NCBI RefSeq assembly: GCF_023712105.1
Contig: NZ_JAMLJI010000004.1
Location: forward strand, 124,001-188,000
Reading direction: 5' to 3'
DNA: 64,000 bases
Origin: Larsenimonas suaedae
Lineage (GTDB): Bacteria; Pseudomonadota; Gammaproteobacteria; Pseudomonadales; Halomonadaceae
How positions within the stretch are numbered: position 1 is the stretch's first letter; every line of letters begins with the position of its first letter. Below the pieces are notes generated by a model that was given only the letters and a program-made list of their open reading frames with translations, made no database searches and was not told the DNA's origin. Positions 34,420 to 43,218 of this stretch are shown piece by piece. The position numbers and the translations under genes were made by a program.

Positions 34420-35928
34420 TCACCCGAGCTTCGGCACCTTGTGGGCCTTGCGCGGGAAGGAGACGTTGACGGTCTCCATGTAGAAGTCGAACGACCAGTC
34501 ACCGCCGTCGCGGCCGATGCCGGACGATTTCACGCCGCCAAACGGCGACTCCAGGTGACGGACGTTTTCGGAGTTGACCCAGATCATGCCGGCTTCCAGC
34601 TCATCGGTCAGGCGCATGGCGCGGTCGAGGTCGTTGGTCCAGAGGTAGGCGGCAAGGCCGTACTGAGTGTCGTTGGCCAGGCGCAGCGCTTCCTCTTCAT
34701 CCTTGAACGAAATGGCGGTCAGTACCGGGCCGAAGATTTCTTCCTGGGCGACCGTCATGTCGTTGGTGGCGTTGGTAAAGAGCGTCGGGCGCACGAAGCA
34801 GCCTTCATCGCCGGCCTTCTCGCCGCCGGCGGCAATGGTGGCCCCTTCTTCACGGGCCTTGTCGAAGTACGACAGTACCTTCTCTTCGTGCTCGGGGTGA
34901 ATCAGCGGGCCGACGACGGTGTCGGGGTCGAGCGGATGGCCGACCTTTACGCCGTTGGCGACTTCCGCCACGCGGCGGGTGACTTCCTCGTAAATGCTTT
35001 CCTGCACCAAAAGGCGTGAGGAGGACGTGCAGCGCTCCCCGTTGAGCGAGTAGATCATGAAGGTAGCCGCGTTGACGGCGCGCTCGATGTCGGCGTCGTC
35101 GAACACGATGACCGGGTTCTTGCCGCCAAGCTCGAAGTGGAAGCGTTTAAGCGTCGGTGCGGCCTGCGCCATGATCAGCTGACCGGTGCGGCTTTCGCCG
35201 ACAAAGGCGACCGCCTTGATGCCGGGGTGTTCGGTCAGGGCCTTGCCTGCGTCTTCGCCCATGCCGTTGACCAGGTTGAGAACGCCTTTGGGGAGTCCGG
35301 CTTCCTCGGCGATTTCAACCAGGAGCTTGGCAGTCATCGGCGAGAACTCGGCCGGCTTGTGCACCACGGTGCAGCCAGAGGCCAGCGCCGGCGCGATTTT
35401 CCAGGTCGAGAGCATGAACGGCGTGTTCCACGGCGTAATGACGCCGATCGGCCCCAGCGGGCGCTTGGAGGTCACGTTCATCTGGGTGTCGTTTCGAAGG
35501 GACAGCCCGTCCTCGGCCTGCGGCGCCCGGTCGGCGAAGAAGCGGAAGTTGGCCGCCCCGCGCACTGCCGCCTTCGACATGAAGCGAAGCGACTGGCCGG
35601 TGTCCATGCACTCGGTAAAGGCGATTTCCTCGGCGCGGGCCTCGATGGCTTCCGCGACCTTGATCAGAATCTCGCGGCGTTCCTTGCCGGGCGTCTTGCT
35701 CCAGGTCTTGAACGCCTTTTCCGCAGCCTTCACGGCGCGGTCGATGTCACTGGCACCGCCGTGGGCGACGTCGGCAAGCGGGGCGAGATCGACCGGAGAG
35801 ATCGTTTCGAACGTCTTGCCGGAATCGGCAGGCACCGATTCGCCGTTGATGTGGTTCAAAACACCCTGTTCGCGAAAACGCTTCATGTAGTCCTGCGCGC
35901 GGGCGATGTTGTCGTTCAATTGGCTCAT
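34420..35928 (-). CDS. hpaE: 5-carboxymethyl-2-hydroxymuconic-semialdehyde dehydrogenase
   Basis: A 502-residue NAD-dependent aldehyde dehydrogenase of the HpaE type, oxidising the ring-cleavage product to the tricarboxylate acted on by HpaF. Visible: ITPWNTPFMLSTWKIAPAL, FVGESRTGQLIM, catalytic Glu in FELGGKNPVIVF, catalytic Cys in NGERCTSSSRLLV, and PFGGVKSSGIGRDGG near the end. GGAGG lies seven bases before ATG 35928. It follows hpaF by 28 bases and precedes the VOC dioxygenase in one leftward operon. Confidence 0.95.
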   Translation of the reverse strand: MSQLNDNIARAQDYMKRFREQGVLNHINGESVPADSGKTFETISPVDLAPLADVAHGGASDIDRAVKAAEKAFKTWSKTPGKERREILIKVAEAIEARAEEIAFTECMDTGQSLRFMSKAAVRGAANFRFFADRAPQAEDGLSLRNDTQMNVTSKRPLGPIGVITPWNTPFMLSTWKIAPALASGCTVVHKPAEFSPMTAKLLVEIAEEAGLPKGVLNLVNGMGEDAGKALTEHPGIKAVAFVGESRTGQLIMAQAAPTLKRFHFELGGKNPVIVFDDADIERAVNAATFMIYSLNGERCTSSSRLLVQESIYEEVTRRVAEVANGVKVGHPLDPDTVVGPLIHPEHEEKVLSYFDKAREEGATIAAGGEKAGDEGCFVRPTLFTNATNDMTVAQEEIFGPVLTAISFKDEEEALRLANDTQYGLAAYLWTNDLDRAMRLTDELEAGMIWVNSENVRHLESPFGGVKSSGIGRDGGDWSFDFYMETVNVSFPRKAHKVPKLG

Positions 35929-35956
35929 CAAGAATCCTCCAGAGGGGGCGTGGGGC

Positions 35957-36343
35957 TCACTGTTTGGACAGCCGGGTGTGGATCGGGGTGTCTTTCCAGC
36001 TCAGCGCGGCATCGATTTCGCGGATTTCAAGCGACAGGGCGAAATGTGGCGTTGAAAGCGGGGTGGCAAGTGCGCTCTGTACGGCCGCGAACAATTGCTC
36101 GCCGGCGGCCTTCAGGTCGTGCTCGGCGCGGCCGCTGCCCACGCTCAGGGTCATTGCCAGAAAGTCGTTGTCCGGGTGGTCGTCCGCCACGATGCAGTGA
36201 TCCGCGGCAAAGGCACGGACGCGAATGCCGGCCAGCGGAAAGAGATCGGACTCCGCCATCACCTGGTAGGCGGCGCGGCAGACCTCGCGTACATCGACGC
36301 GCTGTTCGAGACCGGGTGAGTATTCGATATGCAAATGAGGCAC
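35957..36343 (-). CDS. hpaF: 5-carboxymethyl-2-hydroxymuconate delta-isomerase
   Basis: A 128-residue tautomerase-superfamily enzyme that moves the double bond of 5-carboxymethyl-2-hydroxymuconate before decarboxylation. The family needs an N-terminal proline as catalytic base, exposed when fMet is removed. The codon GTG at 36343 is followed directly by Pro (PHLHIEYSPGLE) and preceded by AAGGAG, so GTG 36343 is the start, not the ATG at 36376. First gene of the leftward hpaF-hpaE-dioxygenase-hpaG-hpaH unit; the operator palindrome at 36399-36412 lies just upstream. Confidence 0.93.
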   Translation of the reverse strand: MPHLHIEYSPGLEQRVDVREVCRAAYQVMAESDLFPLAGIRVRAFAADHCIVADDHPDNDFLAMTLSVGSGRAEHDLKAAGEQLFAAVQSALATPLSTPHFALSLEIREIDAALSWKDTPIHTRLSKQ

Positions 36344-36757
36344 GTCGTTCTCCTTGAAAGCCTGCGGTGTGTGCAAACGACCAGGTCAGACTTGAATCGT
36401 TAACATATTAACAATGATCCGTCGGTTTCCTGTCAAGCGTCTGCGCCTAATCATTTCGATGTATACGATGTGGGTTCAGACAGGGCGGCTTCAATTGCGC
36501 CCAACAGCCGATATAGACGGTCAGCGCCCCGGATCGTTCACAGATTAACGAGTTCGTTAGGCGCTTGGATGACATGCCGACCAAGGTAGGGGGTGTATTT
36601 ATGAAAAGTACAATCGAGTCCGCGTAAAACACATCCTCATCGACCCTGGCGGTCTTCAGCATGGAAGGGGTCAGGGCTTTCGAGCGTGCCTTGCGAGGCA
36701 ATCACCGCGTGTGTCATGCGTCCAGCCGGAGCCGAGTCGATCACTGAGGAGAAGACC
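36344..36757. other. divergent control region between hpaF and the flavin monooxygenase
   Basis: 414 bases with no gene I can support. It contains the palindrome at 36399-36412, and is more AT-rich than the flanking genes. It must hold promoters for the leftward hpa operon and the rightward oxygenase gene. Confidence 0.7.
36399..36412. promoter_or_regulatory. pathway palindrome A (hpaF side)
   Basis: Perfect inverted repeat GTTAA-CATA-TTAAC, 56 bases upstream of hpaF. One of five (G/A)TTA(A/T)-N4-TTAA(C/T) sites in the aromatic region; a MarR-type operator, possibly for HpaR. Confidence 0.7.
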
Positions 36758-38638
36758 ATGCAATTTCACCATCACGGTTATGTATCGGGTGACCCCCGCG
36801 TTCAACCCGCGCTCGGCGAGGGGCTCGAGCGAAGCGATGCGCTGCCTGATGAGGTAGACGTATTGATCGTTGGCACCGGGCCTGCCGGCATGATCATGGC
36901 CGCGCAGCTGGCGCAGTTCCCCCACATTCGCACCCGCATCATCGAGCGCCGTGCCGGCCGGCTCGAGATCGGCCACGCCGACGGCATTCAGGCGCGAAGC
37001 GTCGAGACCTTTCAGGCCTTCGGCTTTGCCGGTCGCATCACCGCCGAGGCGTATCGCATCACCGAAATGGCGTTCTGGAAGCCGGACCCGGATCAGCCCG
37101 AGCACATCATTCGCACCGCCCGTACGCTTGATGACCCGGAAGGCATCAGCGAATTTCCTCACCTGATCGTTAACCAGGCCCGCGTGCTCGACTATCTGGC
37201 TGAATCCGCCGCCAATGGTCCGGCGCGTATCCGCCCGGACTTCGGCATCGAGTTCAAGGGGCTTGAGGTCGACGGGGAGGGTGACTACCCCGTAAGCGTC
37301 GCGCTCAAGCACGTTGCCGGCCCGGATGAGGGTCGTGAGCGTACGGTGCGGGCCAAGTACGTGGTCGGCTGTGATGGCGCGCGAAGCGGTGTGCGTAGCG
37401 CCATCGGCTGCACTCTTGCCGGAGACCAGGCCAACCACGCCTGGGGCGTGATGGACGTGCTGGCGCGCACCGATTTTCCCGACATCCGCACCAAATGTGC
37501 CATCCAGTCGCATTCCGGGGGCAGCATCCTGTTGATTCCGCGCGAGGGCGGGCATCTGTTTCGCATGTACGTCGATCTCGGCGAGGTGCCGGCCGATGGC
37601 GGAAGCGCCGTGCGCAATACGCCGATCGAGCAGATCATCGCCAAGGCCAATGACATTCTCACGCCCTACACCCTCGACGTTAAAGACGTGGCCTGGCACA
37701 GCGTCTACGAGGTTGGTCATCGGCTGACCGACCGCTTCGACGACGTTAAAAACCCCGATTCAGGGCGTCTGCCGCGGGTCTTCATTACGGGTGATGCCTG
37801 CCACACCCACAGCGCCAAGGCCGGTCAGGGCATGAACGTCTCGATGCAGGACGGGTTCAACCTGGGTTGGAAGCTCGGCTACGTGCTCTCGAACCGAAGC
37901 CCGGCGAGTCTGCTCTCGACCTATTCCGCCGAGCGTCAGGTGGTGGCCAAGAATCTGATCGATTTCGACAAGCAGTGGTCGACGATGATGGCCAAGCGCC
38001 CGGAAGAGTTCGAAAACCCGGGAGAACTGGAAGAGTTCTACACCCGCACCATCGAGTTTCCGGCCGGCTTCATGACCGAGTATGAGCCGTCACTGATCAC
38101 CAACGACGCCGATCATCAGGCGCTGGCGACCGGCTTTCCCATCGGCAAGCGCTTCAAGTCGGCGATGGTCTCACGCGTGTGCGATGGCAACCCGTTGCAG
38201 CTTGGGCATCAGGCCAAGGCCGATGGCCGGTGGCGCCTTTACGTGTTTGCCGACGCCGCCACCCCCGAGGCGGACTCGAAGACCCGAAGCCTTGCCGAAT
38301 GGCTGGCGCATTCAAGCGACTCGCCGCTCAATGCCTCGTTCCCCAATGGCAGTTCATGGATCGATTGGTTCGACATCAAGGTGATCTATCAGCAGCGCCA
38401 TGAGGACATCGCCATTCAGGAGGTGCCGAGCGTGTTCACGCCCGAGGTGGGGCCATTCGAGCTGATTGATCTCGAAAACGTGTTCGGCGTGGCCCCGGGT
38501 GACGATATTTTCGACGCCCGTGGCATCGACCGTGACGGCGCAGTAGTGGTGGTGCGCCCCGATCAGTACGTGGCCGATGTGCTGCCACTCTCCCACGCCG
38601 ACCGCCTCTCCGAGCTGTTCCTGCGGCTTCAGGCGTAA
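36758..38638 (+). CDS. FAD-dependent aromatic hydroxylase (phenol 2-monooxygenase / 3-hydroxybenzoate 4-monooxygenase family)
   Basis: A 626-residue single-component flavoprotein hydroxylase that inserts one oxygen next to a phenol hydroxyl using NAD(P)H. Visible: FAD motif GTGPAG (about 39-44), DGARSGVRSAIG (about 206), GDACHTHSAKAGQGMN (about 344), and the C-terminal thioredoxin-like domain of the phenol hydroxylase family. Length matches MobA/phenol 2-monooxygenase (about 640). GAGGAG precedes ATG 36758. It is divergent from the hpa operon and no HpaBC is present, so ortho-hydroxylation of a hydroxyphenylacetate to homoprotocatechuate is a strong guess; the substrate is not proven by sequence. 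Confidence 0.88.
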   Translation: MQFHHHGYVSGDPRVQPALGEGLERSDALPDEVDVLIVGTGPAGMIMAAQLAQFPHIRTRIIERRAGRLEIGHADGIQARSVETFQAFGFAGRITAEAYRITEMAFWKPDPDQPEHIIRTARTLDDPEGISEFPHLIVNQARVLDYLAESAANGPARIRPDFGIEFKGLEVDGEGDYPVSVALKHVAGPDEGRERTVRAKYVVGCDGARSGVRSAIGCTLAGDQANHAWGVMDVLARTDFPDIRTKCAIQSHSGGSILLIPREGGHLFRMYVDLGEVPADGGSAVRNTPIEQIIAKANDILTPYTLDVKDVAWHSVYEVGHRLTDRFDDVKNPDSGRLPRVFITGDACHTHSAKAGQGMNVSMQDGFNLGWKLGYVLSNRSPASLLSTYSAERQVVAKNLIDFDKQWSTMMAKRPEEFENPGELEEFYTRTIEFPAGFMTEYEPSLITNDADHQALATGFPIGKRFKSAMVSRVCDGNPLQLGHQAKADGRWRLYVFADAATPEADSKTRSLAEWLAHSSDSPLNASFPNGSSWIDWFDIKVIYQQRHEDIAIQEVPSVFTPEVGPFELIDLENVFGVAPGDDIFDARGIDRDGAVVVVRPDQYVADVLPLSHADRLSELFLRLQA

Positions 38639-38667
38639 TCCAAAAGGCAACCATTATGACGCCCCCG

Positions 38668-38709
38668 CGCCCCGGTTCGTGTGTGATGCACGCGCCGGGG
38701 CGTTTACGT
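38668..38709 (+). terminator. hairpin terminator after the flavin monooxygenase
   Basis: Stem CGCCCCGG / CCGGGGCG with a structured loop (inner CGTG / CACG) followed by TTTACGTT. It suggests that the P450 fusion gene has its own promoter. Confidence 0.7.
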
Positions 38710-38792
38710 TCAAAAGCCGGTGCCCGTTTGAAAGATACAATCGAGACGGCCGTGTGGGTCGCATGGACTGTCTCTGTACACAAAGTCGAATA

Positions 38793-38806
38793 GTTAACTT
38801 GTTAAT
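38793..38806. promoter_or_regulatory. pathway palindrome B (P450 fusion)
   Basis: GTTAA-CTTG-TTAAT, 118 bases upstream of the P450 fusion start, between the terminator and the gene. Confidence 0.65.
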
Positions 38807-38923
38807 AAAAACTTAGCGTGATTGGCATTCAAAACGCAGCGGTTATTGGCGACGCCTTGCAAGGCACGGTTACTGCGAGGCCGCTGACGCCGATTCCGTT
38901 TATCCCTTTTTCGTGGAGGTCAC

Positions 38924-41900
38924 ATGACTACGCCGCTGACAGCTCGCCCCGCCCCCGTGGCAGATTGGGTCGATATCAAGACGCTTTATGACGATCCGTA
39001 CCCGATCTACGAGCGCCTTCGTCGTGAGGGCGGTGTGCACTGGGTGCCAAGCGTCAATCGCTATCTGATCACAAGCTACGAGGCCGTGATTGCCACCGAG
39101 CATGATCAGGAAACGTTTTCGGCCAATGAAACGGACTCGCTGCAGATTCGGGCCATGGGGCATTCGATGCTGCGCCGTGACGATCCCGAGCACTACCGCG
39201 AGCGCCGACAGTGGCAGAGCGTGTTCAAGCCAAACGCTGTCAAAAACGTCTGGACGCAGACCTTTCACGAAAAGGGCCGTGAGCAGCTGGCCCGCTTGAT
39301 CGACAAGGGGCCGGGGGCGGATCTGATCTGGGATTTTTCGGCGCCCTTCGCGGCGGAGTGCCTCAAATCACTGCTCGGGCTTTATAACGCCTCGGCCGAG
39401 GATCTGCAGCGCTGGTCGCAGACCCTGATCGACGCCACCGGCAACTACGCCGATGACCCCGACGTGTGGGCCGCCGGCAAGCGCTCGTTCGATGAGGTCG
39501 ATGTGGCACTTGATGAGATGCTCGAGTGGCACCTCCATAACCGTGATCACTCGCTGCTGTCGTCGCTGTTGTCCTCACCCGAAGAGCAGATGCCGATTGA
39601 AAAGATTCGCGCCAACATCAAGATGAGCATCGGCGGCGGGCTGAACGAGCCGCGTGATGCCCTTGGTGTGGCGGCGTGGGCGATGCTGACTCACCCAGAC
39701 CAGCGCAAGGCGGTAGAGCGCGACCCGGCGCTCTGGTCGACGGTGTTCGATGAGACCATTCGCTGGATTGCCCCCATCGGGCTTTATTCGCGTCAGACCA
39801 CCAAAAGGACCGTGCTGGCCGGGGTCGAGCTGCCCGCGGGCGCACGTCTTGGCATCTGTATTCTCTCGGCCAACCGCGATGAGTCGATCTGGGACCGTGC
39901 AGATGAGTTCGACATTCACCGCGAGGTGAAACCGCATCTGGCGTTCAGCAAGGGCACGCATGTGTGTCTCGGCGCGCGGGCGGCGCGGGCCGAAGTGGCC
40001 GATGTAGCGCTTCCGCTGCTGTTTGGTCATCTAAACGGGCTGTCGATCGATCCTGATAACGCCCCAGCCGTCGGGGGCTGGGTGTTTCGCGGCATGCTGT
40101 CGCTGCCGGCGACCTGGCATGACGTCAAGCCGCTCGACGCGGGGCCGGTCTCCGTTGCGGTCGGGGGCGTCACGCCCTCGCAGACGGAAACCGAGGCGTG
40201 CCCGCACGTGGCCATTGTCGGCTCTGGGCCGGCGGGCTGTTTCACTGCCAGGGAGCTTTCGCGGCGTCTGCCCGGTGCCCGTATTGATCTGATCGACCGG
40301 CTGCCGGTGCCCTATGGGCTGCTTCGCTACGGTGTCGCTGGCGATCACCAGGGCACCAAGGCGGTGGCACGCCAGTTTGACCGTTTGTTCGATTCCCCCA
40401 ACGTGCGCTTTGTCGGTAACACCACCATCGGCGATCAGGTCGCCTTTGAGGATCTGCGCGCCGGCTACGATGCGGTGGTGCTGGCAAGTGGGGTGCACGC
40501 CGACCGGGCGCTCGGTATTCCGGGCGAGACGCTTACCGGGGTCTGGGGCGCGGGCGGCATCACCCGAAGGCTCAACGGCCACCCGAATGAAACCGAGACC
40601 CCGACCCTAGGTCGGCGTGTGGCGATTGTCGGGCAGGGCAATGTGGCCATCGACGTGCTGCGGCTGCTGTCGGTTCGGTCAAAAGACCTCGAGGGCAGCG
40701 ATATTGACGAGGCCGTGCACGGGGCGCTGACGCGCGACATCGATACGCTTCACATCATCGGGCGCTCGAGCGCCGAAAAGGCGCGCTTCGACCCGGTCAT
40801 GATTCGCGAACTGGGCCGCTTCTCGGGCATTCGCCACTGCGTGCATGGCGTCGAGCTTGACCGCGTGCCGGAAGGCAAGGATGCCCGATTGGACGCCTTG
40901 CGCACGCTGCCGGGCGTCGCGGGTGTCGAGGTCGACGGTACCGTGCGCATGAAAGTTGACTGGTGGTTCGAGACGGTGCCCGAGCAGATCGACGGGCAGG
41001 CGAAGGTCGAAGGCGTGGCGCTGCGTCACGGCGGCGACGTCGTCTCGCTTGAGGTGGACTCGGTCGTTACCGCCATCGGTTTTGTGCCCGACCCGGAAAA
41101 TGCCATTTCCAGGGCACTGGCTGAGCTTCCGAGCGCGTCCGAGAGTGGGCGTATCGAAGCCGGGCTGTATCTGGCCGGTTGGCTGCGCCGCAGCGCCCGC
41201 GGCACGATCCCTGACCAGCGCACCGATGCCCGGGCGCTGGCCGGGGTGATCGGCGCCGACATCGCCTCCGGCGACATTGCCTGTACGCGACAAGGGCTTG
41301 CGCCGCATGTGGAGGCCACCGACATCGATGGCTGGCGGCGGATCGATCAGCGCGAGCGCAGCGACGCCACGCCCGACCGCGTACGCACCAAGCTGTGCAC
41401 GTTCGAGGCGCTTTTAAGCTCGGCGCGGGACACCTCGATCGTCATCGATCGGGCGACCGACGGGGCGGCCGGTGAGGGCGACAGTCTGGGGGATCTCTCG
41501 GTCAGCATTCTATTTGGCACCGAATCCGGCAACGCCGAGCTTGTCGCCGAGGAGCTCGAGCAGGCGCTTGAAGGCCGCTGCACGGTGGACATCGCCGATC
41601 TGGGAGACATTGAGCCGGACGATCTTGCCCCCGAGCGGTTTTACCTCATCATCTGTTCGACCTACGGCGACGGCGACGTGCCGGGCGGGGCGAATGCGTT
41701 CTATCAGGCGCTGCGTGAGCGCGCACCGGACCTTGAAGGCATTCGCTTTGCAAGTTTTGGGCTTGGCGACAGCAGCTACGCCAAGACCTACTCCCGGGGC
41801 AGTGAGCTGCTTACCGAGGCGTTGACTGCCTGCGGTGCAAGGCGCATCGGTGAGTACGGCCGCCATGATGCCAGCGGGTCGCTGTCGGCGTCCGATGTGG

Positions 41901-41962
41901 CGCTTGATTGGGCCGAGGGCGTGTTGGTTCTGGCGGCGAGCGAGTCTTCGACGCCCGCGTAA
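38924..41962 (+). CDS. self-contained cytochrome P450: P450 - adrenodoxin reductase-like - flavodoxin fusion
   Basis: One 1012-residue chain with three redox domains. P450 (about 1-400): ExxR at E277-R280, heme Cys348 in FSKGTHVCLG, and an I-helix reading GGGLNEPRD without the usual acid-Thr pair. This, and the FRGMLSLPATW end, recall the GcoA (CYP255A) aromatic O-demethylases. Then a ferredoxin/adrenodoxin reductase-like FAD and NADPH module (about 425-790; GSGPAG, GQGNVAIDVLRLL, IGFVPD). Last, a flavodoxin (about 858-1010; FGTESGNAE, STYGDGDVPGG, FGLGDSSY). Electrons should pass NADPH-FAD-FMN-heme. The frame is uninterrupted. Hydroxylation of phenylacetate or O-demethylation of homovanillate would feed the hpa pathway; both are inferences. 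Confidence 0.9.
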   Translation: MTTPLTARPAPVADWVDIKTLYDDPYPIYERLRREGGVHWVPSVNRYLITSYEAVIATEHDQETFSANETDSLQIRAMGHSMLRRDDPEHYRERRQWQSVFKPNAVKNVWTQTFHEKGREQLARLIDKGPGADLIWDFSAPFAAECLKSLLGLYNASAEDLQRWSQTLIDATGNYADDPDVWAAGKRSFDEVDVALDEMLEWHLHNRDHSLLSSLLSSPEEQMPIEKIRANIKMSIGGGLNEPRDALGVAAWAMLTHPDQRKAVERDPALWSTVFDETIRWIAPIGLYSRQTTKRTVLAGVELPAGARLGICILSANRDESIWDRADEFDIHREVKPHLAFSKGTHVCLGARAARAEVADVALPLLFGHLNGLSIDPDNAPAVGGWVFRGMLSLPATWHDVKPLDAGPVSVAVGGVTPSQTETEACPHVAIVGSGPAGCFTARELSRRLPGARIDLIDRLPVPYGLLRYGVAGDHQGTKAVARQFDRLFDSPNVRFVGNTTIGDQVAFEDLRAGYDAVVLASGVHADRALGIPGETLTGVWGAGGITRRLNGHPNETETPTLGRRVAIVGQGNVAIDVLRLLSVRSKDLEGSDIDEAVHGALTRDIDTLHIIGRSSAEKARFDPVMIRELGRFSGIRHCVHGVELDRVPEGKDARLDALRTLPGVAGVEVDGTVRMKVDWWFETVPEQIDGQAKVEGVALRHGGDVVSLEVDSVVTAIGFVPDPENAISRALAELPSASESGRIEAGLYLAGWLRRSARGTIPDQRTDARALAGVIGADIASGDIACTRQGLAPHVEATDIDGWRRIDQRERSDATPDRVRTKLCTFEALLSSARDTSIVIDRATDGAAGEGDSLGDLSVSILFGTESGNAELVAEELEQALEGRCTVDIADLGDIEPDDLAPERFYLIICSTYGDGDVPGGANAFYQALRERAPDLEGIRFASFGLGDSSYAKTYSRGSELLTEALTACGARRIGEYGRHDASGSLSASDVALDWAEGVLVLAASESSTPA

Positions 41963-41982
41963 GCGCGGCTGCCGATTGCGTT

Positions 41983-41996
41983 GTTATCATATTAAC
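41983..41996. promoter_or_regulatory. pathway palindrome C (TRAP operon)
   Basis: GTTAT-CATA-TTAAC, just after the P450 gene and 67 bases before the TRAP operon. Its centre lies 22 bases from palindrome D. Confidence 0.6.
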
Positions 41997-42004
41997 GTCT
42001 AATC

Positions 42005-42018
42005 ATTAATTTATTAAT
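42005..42018. promoter_or_regulatory. pathway palindrome D (TRAP operon)
   Basis: ATTAA-TTTA-TTAAT, extending to CATTAA / TTAATG (42004-42019), on the same face of the helix as palindrome C. Confidence 0.65.
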
Positions 42019-42062
42019 GAGTTGGTAGACTGAGCGCCCGGTGACCGACAAGAGGCGATCTC

Positions 42063-43136
42063 ATGACACCACGTATGACCCGCGGCGCGCTCAAGCACTG
42101 CCAGCGTGTGCTGCTGCTCGGGGTCGGCCTGGCCCTCGGGGCGGCAAGCCCGTCGGCGTCGGCCGTGACCACGCTTCGCATCACGCACTTTCTGCCCGCG
42201 GTTGCAAGCGTGCAGCGTCAGGTGCTCGACCCCTGGTGCGATGAGCTTGAAGCGCGTTCAGGTCACGAGATTCGCTGCCAGATCTACCCCTCGATGCAGC
42301 TCGGGGGGATTCCCTCTCAACTGCCCGACATGGTGCGAAACGGCGTGGTGGACATCGCCTGGACGGCGCTTGGCTACTCCGCCGGGCGCTTTCCTCGAAG
42401 CGAGGCGCTGGAGCTTCCGTTCATGCTGCCCGCCGGCGGCGACGAGGGCAGCCGAATCGCCTGGGCCTTTACCCAGGGGCCGGCGCGCAAGGATTTCGCC
42501 GACTACCACGTACTGGCCGTGCACAGCGACGGCGGTGCGGTTTTCCATTCACGCGATACGCTCATTTACGACGCTGCCGACATGGCCGGGCTGAAGCTTC
42601 GCGCGCCGACCCGAATGGCGTCTCGAATGATCGATGCGCTTGGTGCCTCGGCGGTCAGCATGCCGCCGGCCCAGATTGCCGACACCCTCGCCAAGGGCGT
42701 GATCAACGGCGCCTCGGCCGGGTGGGAGGTGGTGCCGCCGACCAAGCTCGATGAAGTCACCCGCTATCACACCGAACCGGCCGCGCATCAGGCAACCCCC
42801 ACCGTGACCGTACTGGCGTTTCTGATGAACAAGCAAAGCTATGAGCGCCTGCCCGACAAGGCCCGAGCGGCGCTGGACGCACTCAGCGGCGAGGGGCTCT
42901 CGCGTCGGTTCGGCAAGGCCTGGGACGATGCCATCGTCCGTGTGCGTGCCAAGGTCAAAAACGACCCCGACCAGACTGTCATCACCCTTGATGATGCGGC
43001 CTATAACGGCATGCGTGACGCCTCGCGCTCGGTGACCGAGGACTGGATGGCCTCACGCGAGGGCGGGGTCGACCGGGCGGCACTGGTGCGCGCACTTGAA
43101 GCGCTCGTCGAACAAAAAGAGCCGGCGCTTGAGTGA
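42063..43136 (+). CDS. TRAP transporter solute-binding protein (DctP family)
   Basis: A 357-residue periplasmic receptor with a Sec signal peptide (hydrophobic core VLLLGVGLALGAAS, cleavage near SASA-VTT). DctP features: LRITHFLP start of the mature protein, QIYPSMQLGG, DMAGLKLRAPTRM with the ligand-binding Arg, and a C-terminal helical strap. It captures an organic acid for the membrane pair encoded next. Flanked by aromatic-pathway palindromes and oxygenases, so a (hydroxy)phenylacetate is the likely ligand. Confidence 0.9.
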   Translation: MTPRMTRGALKHCQRVLLLGVGLALGAASPSASAVTTLRITHFLPAVASVQRQVLDPWCDELEARSGHEIRCQIYPSMQLGGIPSQLPDMVRNGVVDIAWTALGYSAGRFPRSEALELPFMLPAGGDEGSRIAWAFTQGPARKDFADYHVLAVHSDGGAVFHSRDTLIYDAADMAGLKLRAPTRMASRMIDALGASAVSMPPAQIADTLAKGVINGASAGWEVVPPTKLDEVTRYHTEPAAHQATPTVTVLAFLMNKQSYERLPDKARAALDALSGEGLSRRFGKAWDDAIVRVRAKVKNDPDQTVITLDDAAYNGMRDASRSVTEDWMASREGGVDRAALVRALEALVEQKEPALE

Positions 43137-43170
43137 CGCCGCGCGGCTGGCCCGGCCGGCAGGGCTTAAA

Positions 43171-43210
43171 TGAGATGAAGCGCTTTCGGATGAGATGAAG
43201 CGCTTTCGGG
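43171..43210 (+). repeat. 20-base tandem duplication before dctQ
   Basis: TGAGATGAAGCGCTTTCGGA occurs twice head to tail (43171-43190, 43191-43210; 19 of 20 identical). Each copy contains an ATG; the second one opens the dctQ frame at 43195, which leaves two possible starts. Confidence 0.85.
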
Positions 43211-43218
43211 AGACAGAC

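Noticed and set aside
36447-36701. 84-residue ORF on the - strand upstream of hpaF
   Set aside because: No ribosome-binding site, composition unlike the neighbours, and it fills a divergent promoter region; no recognisable domain.
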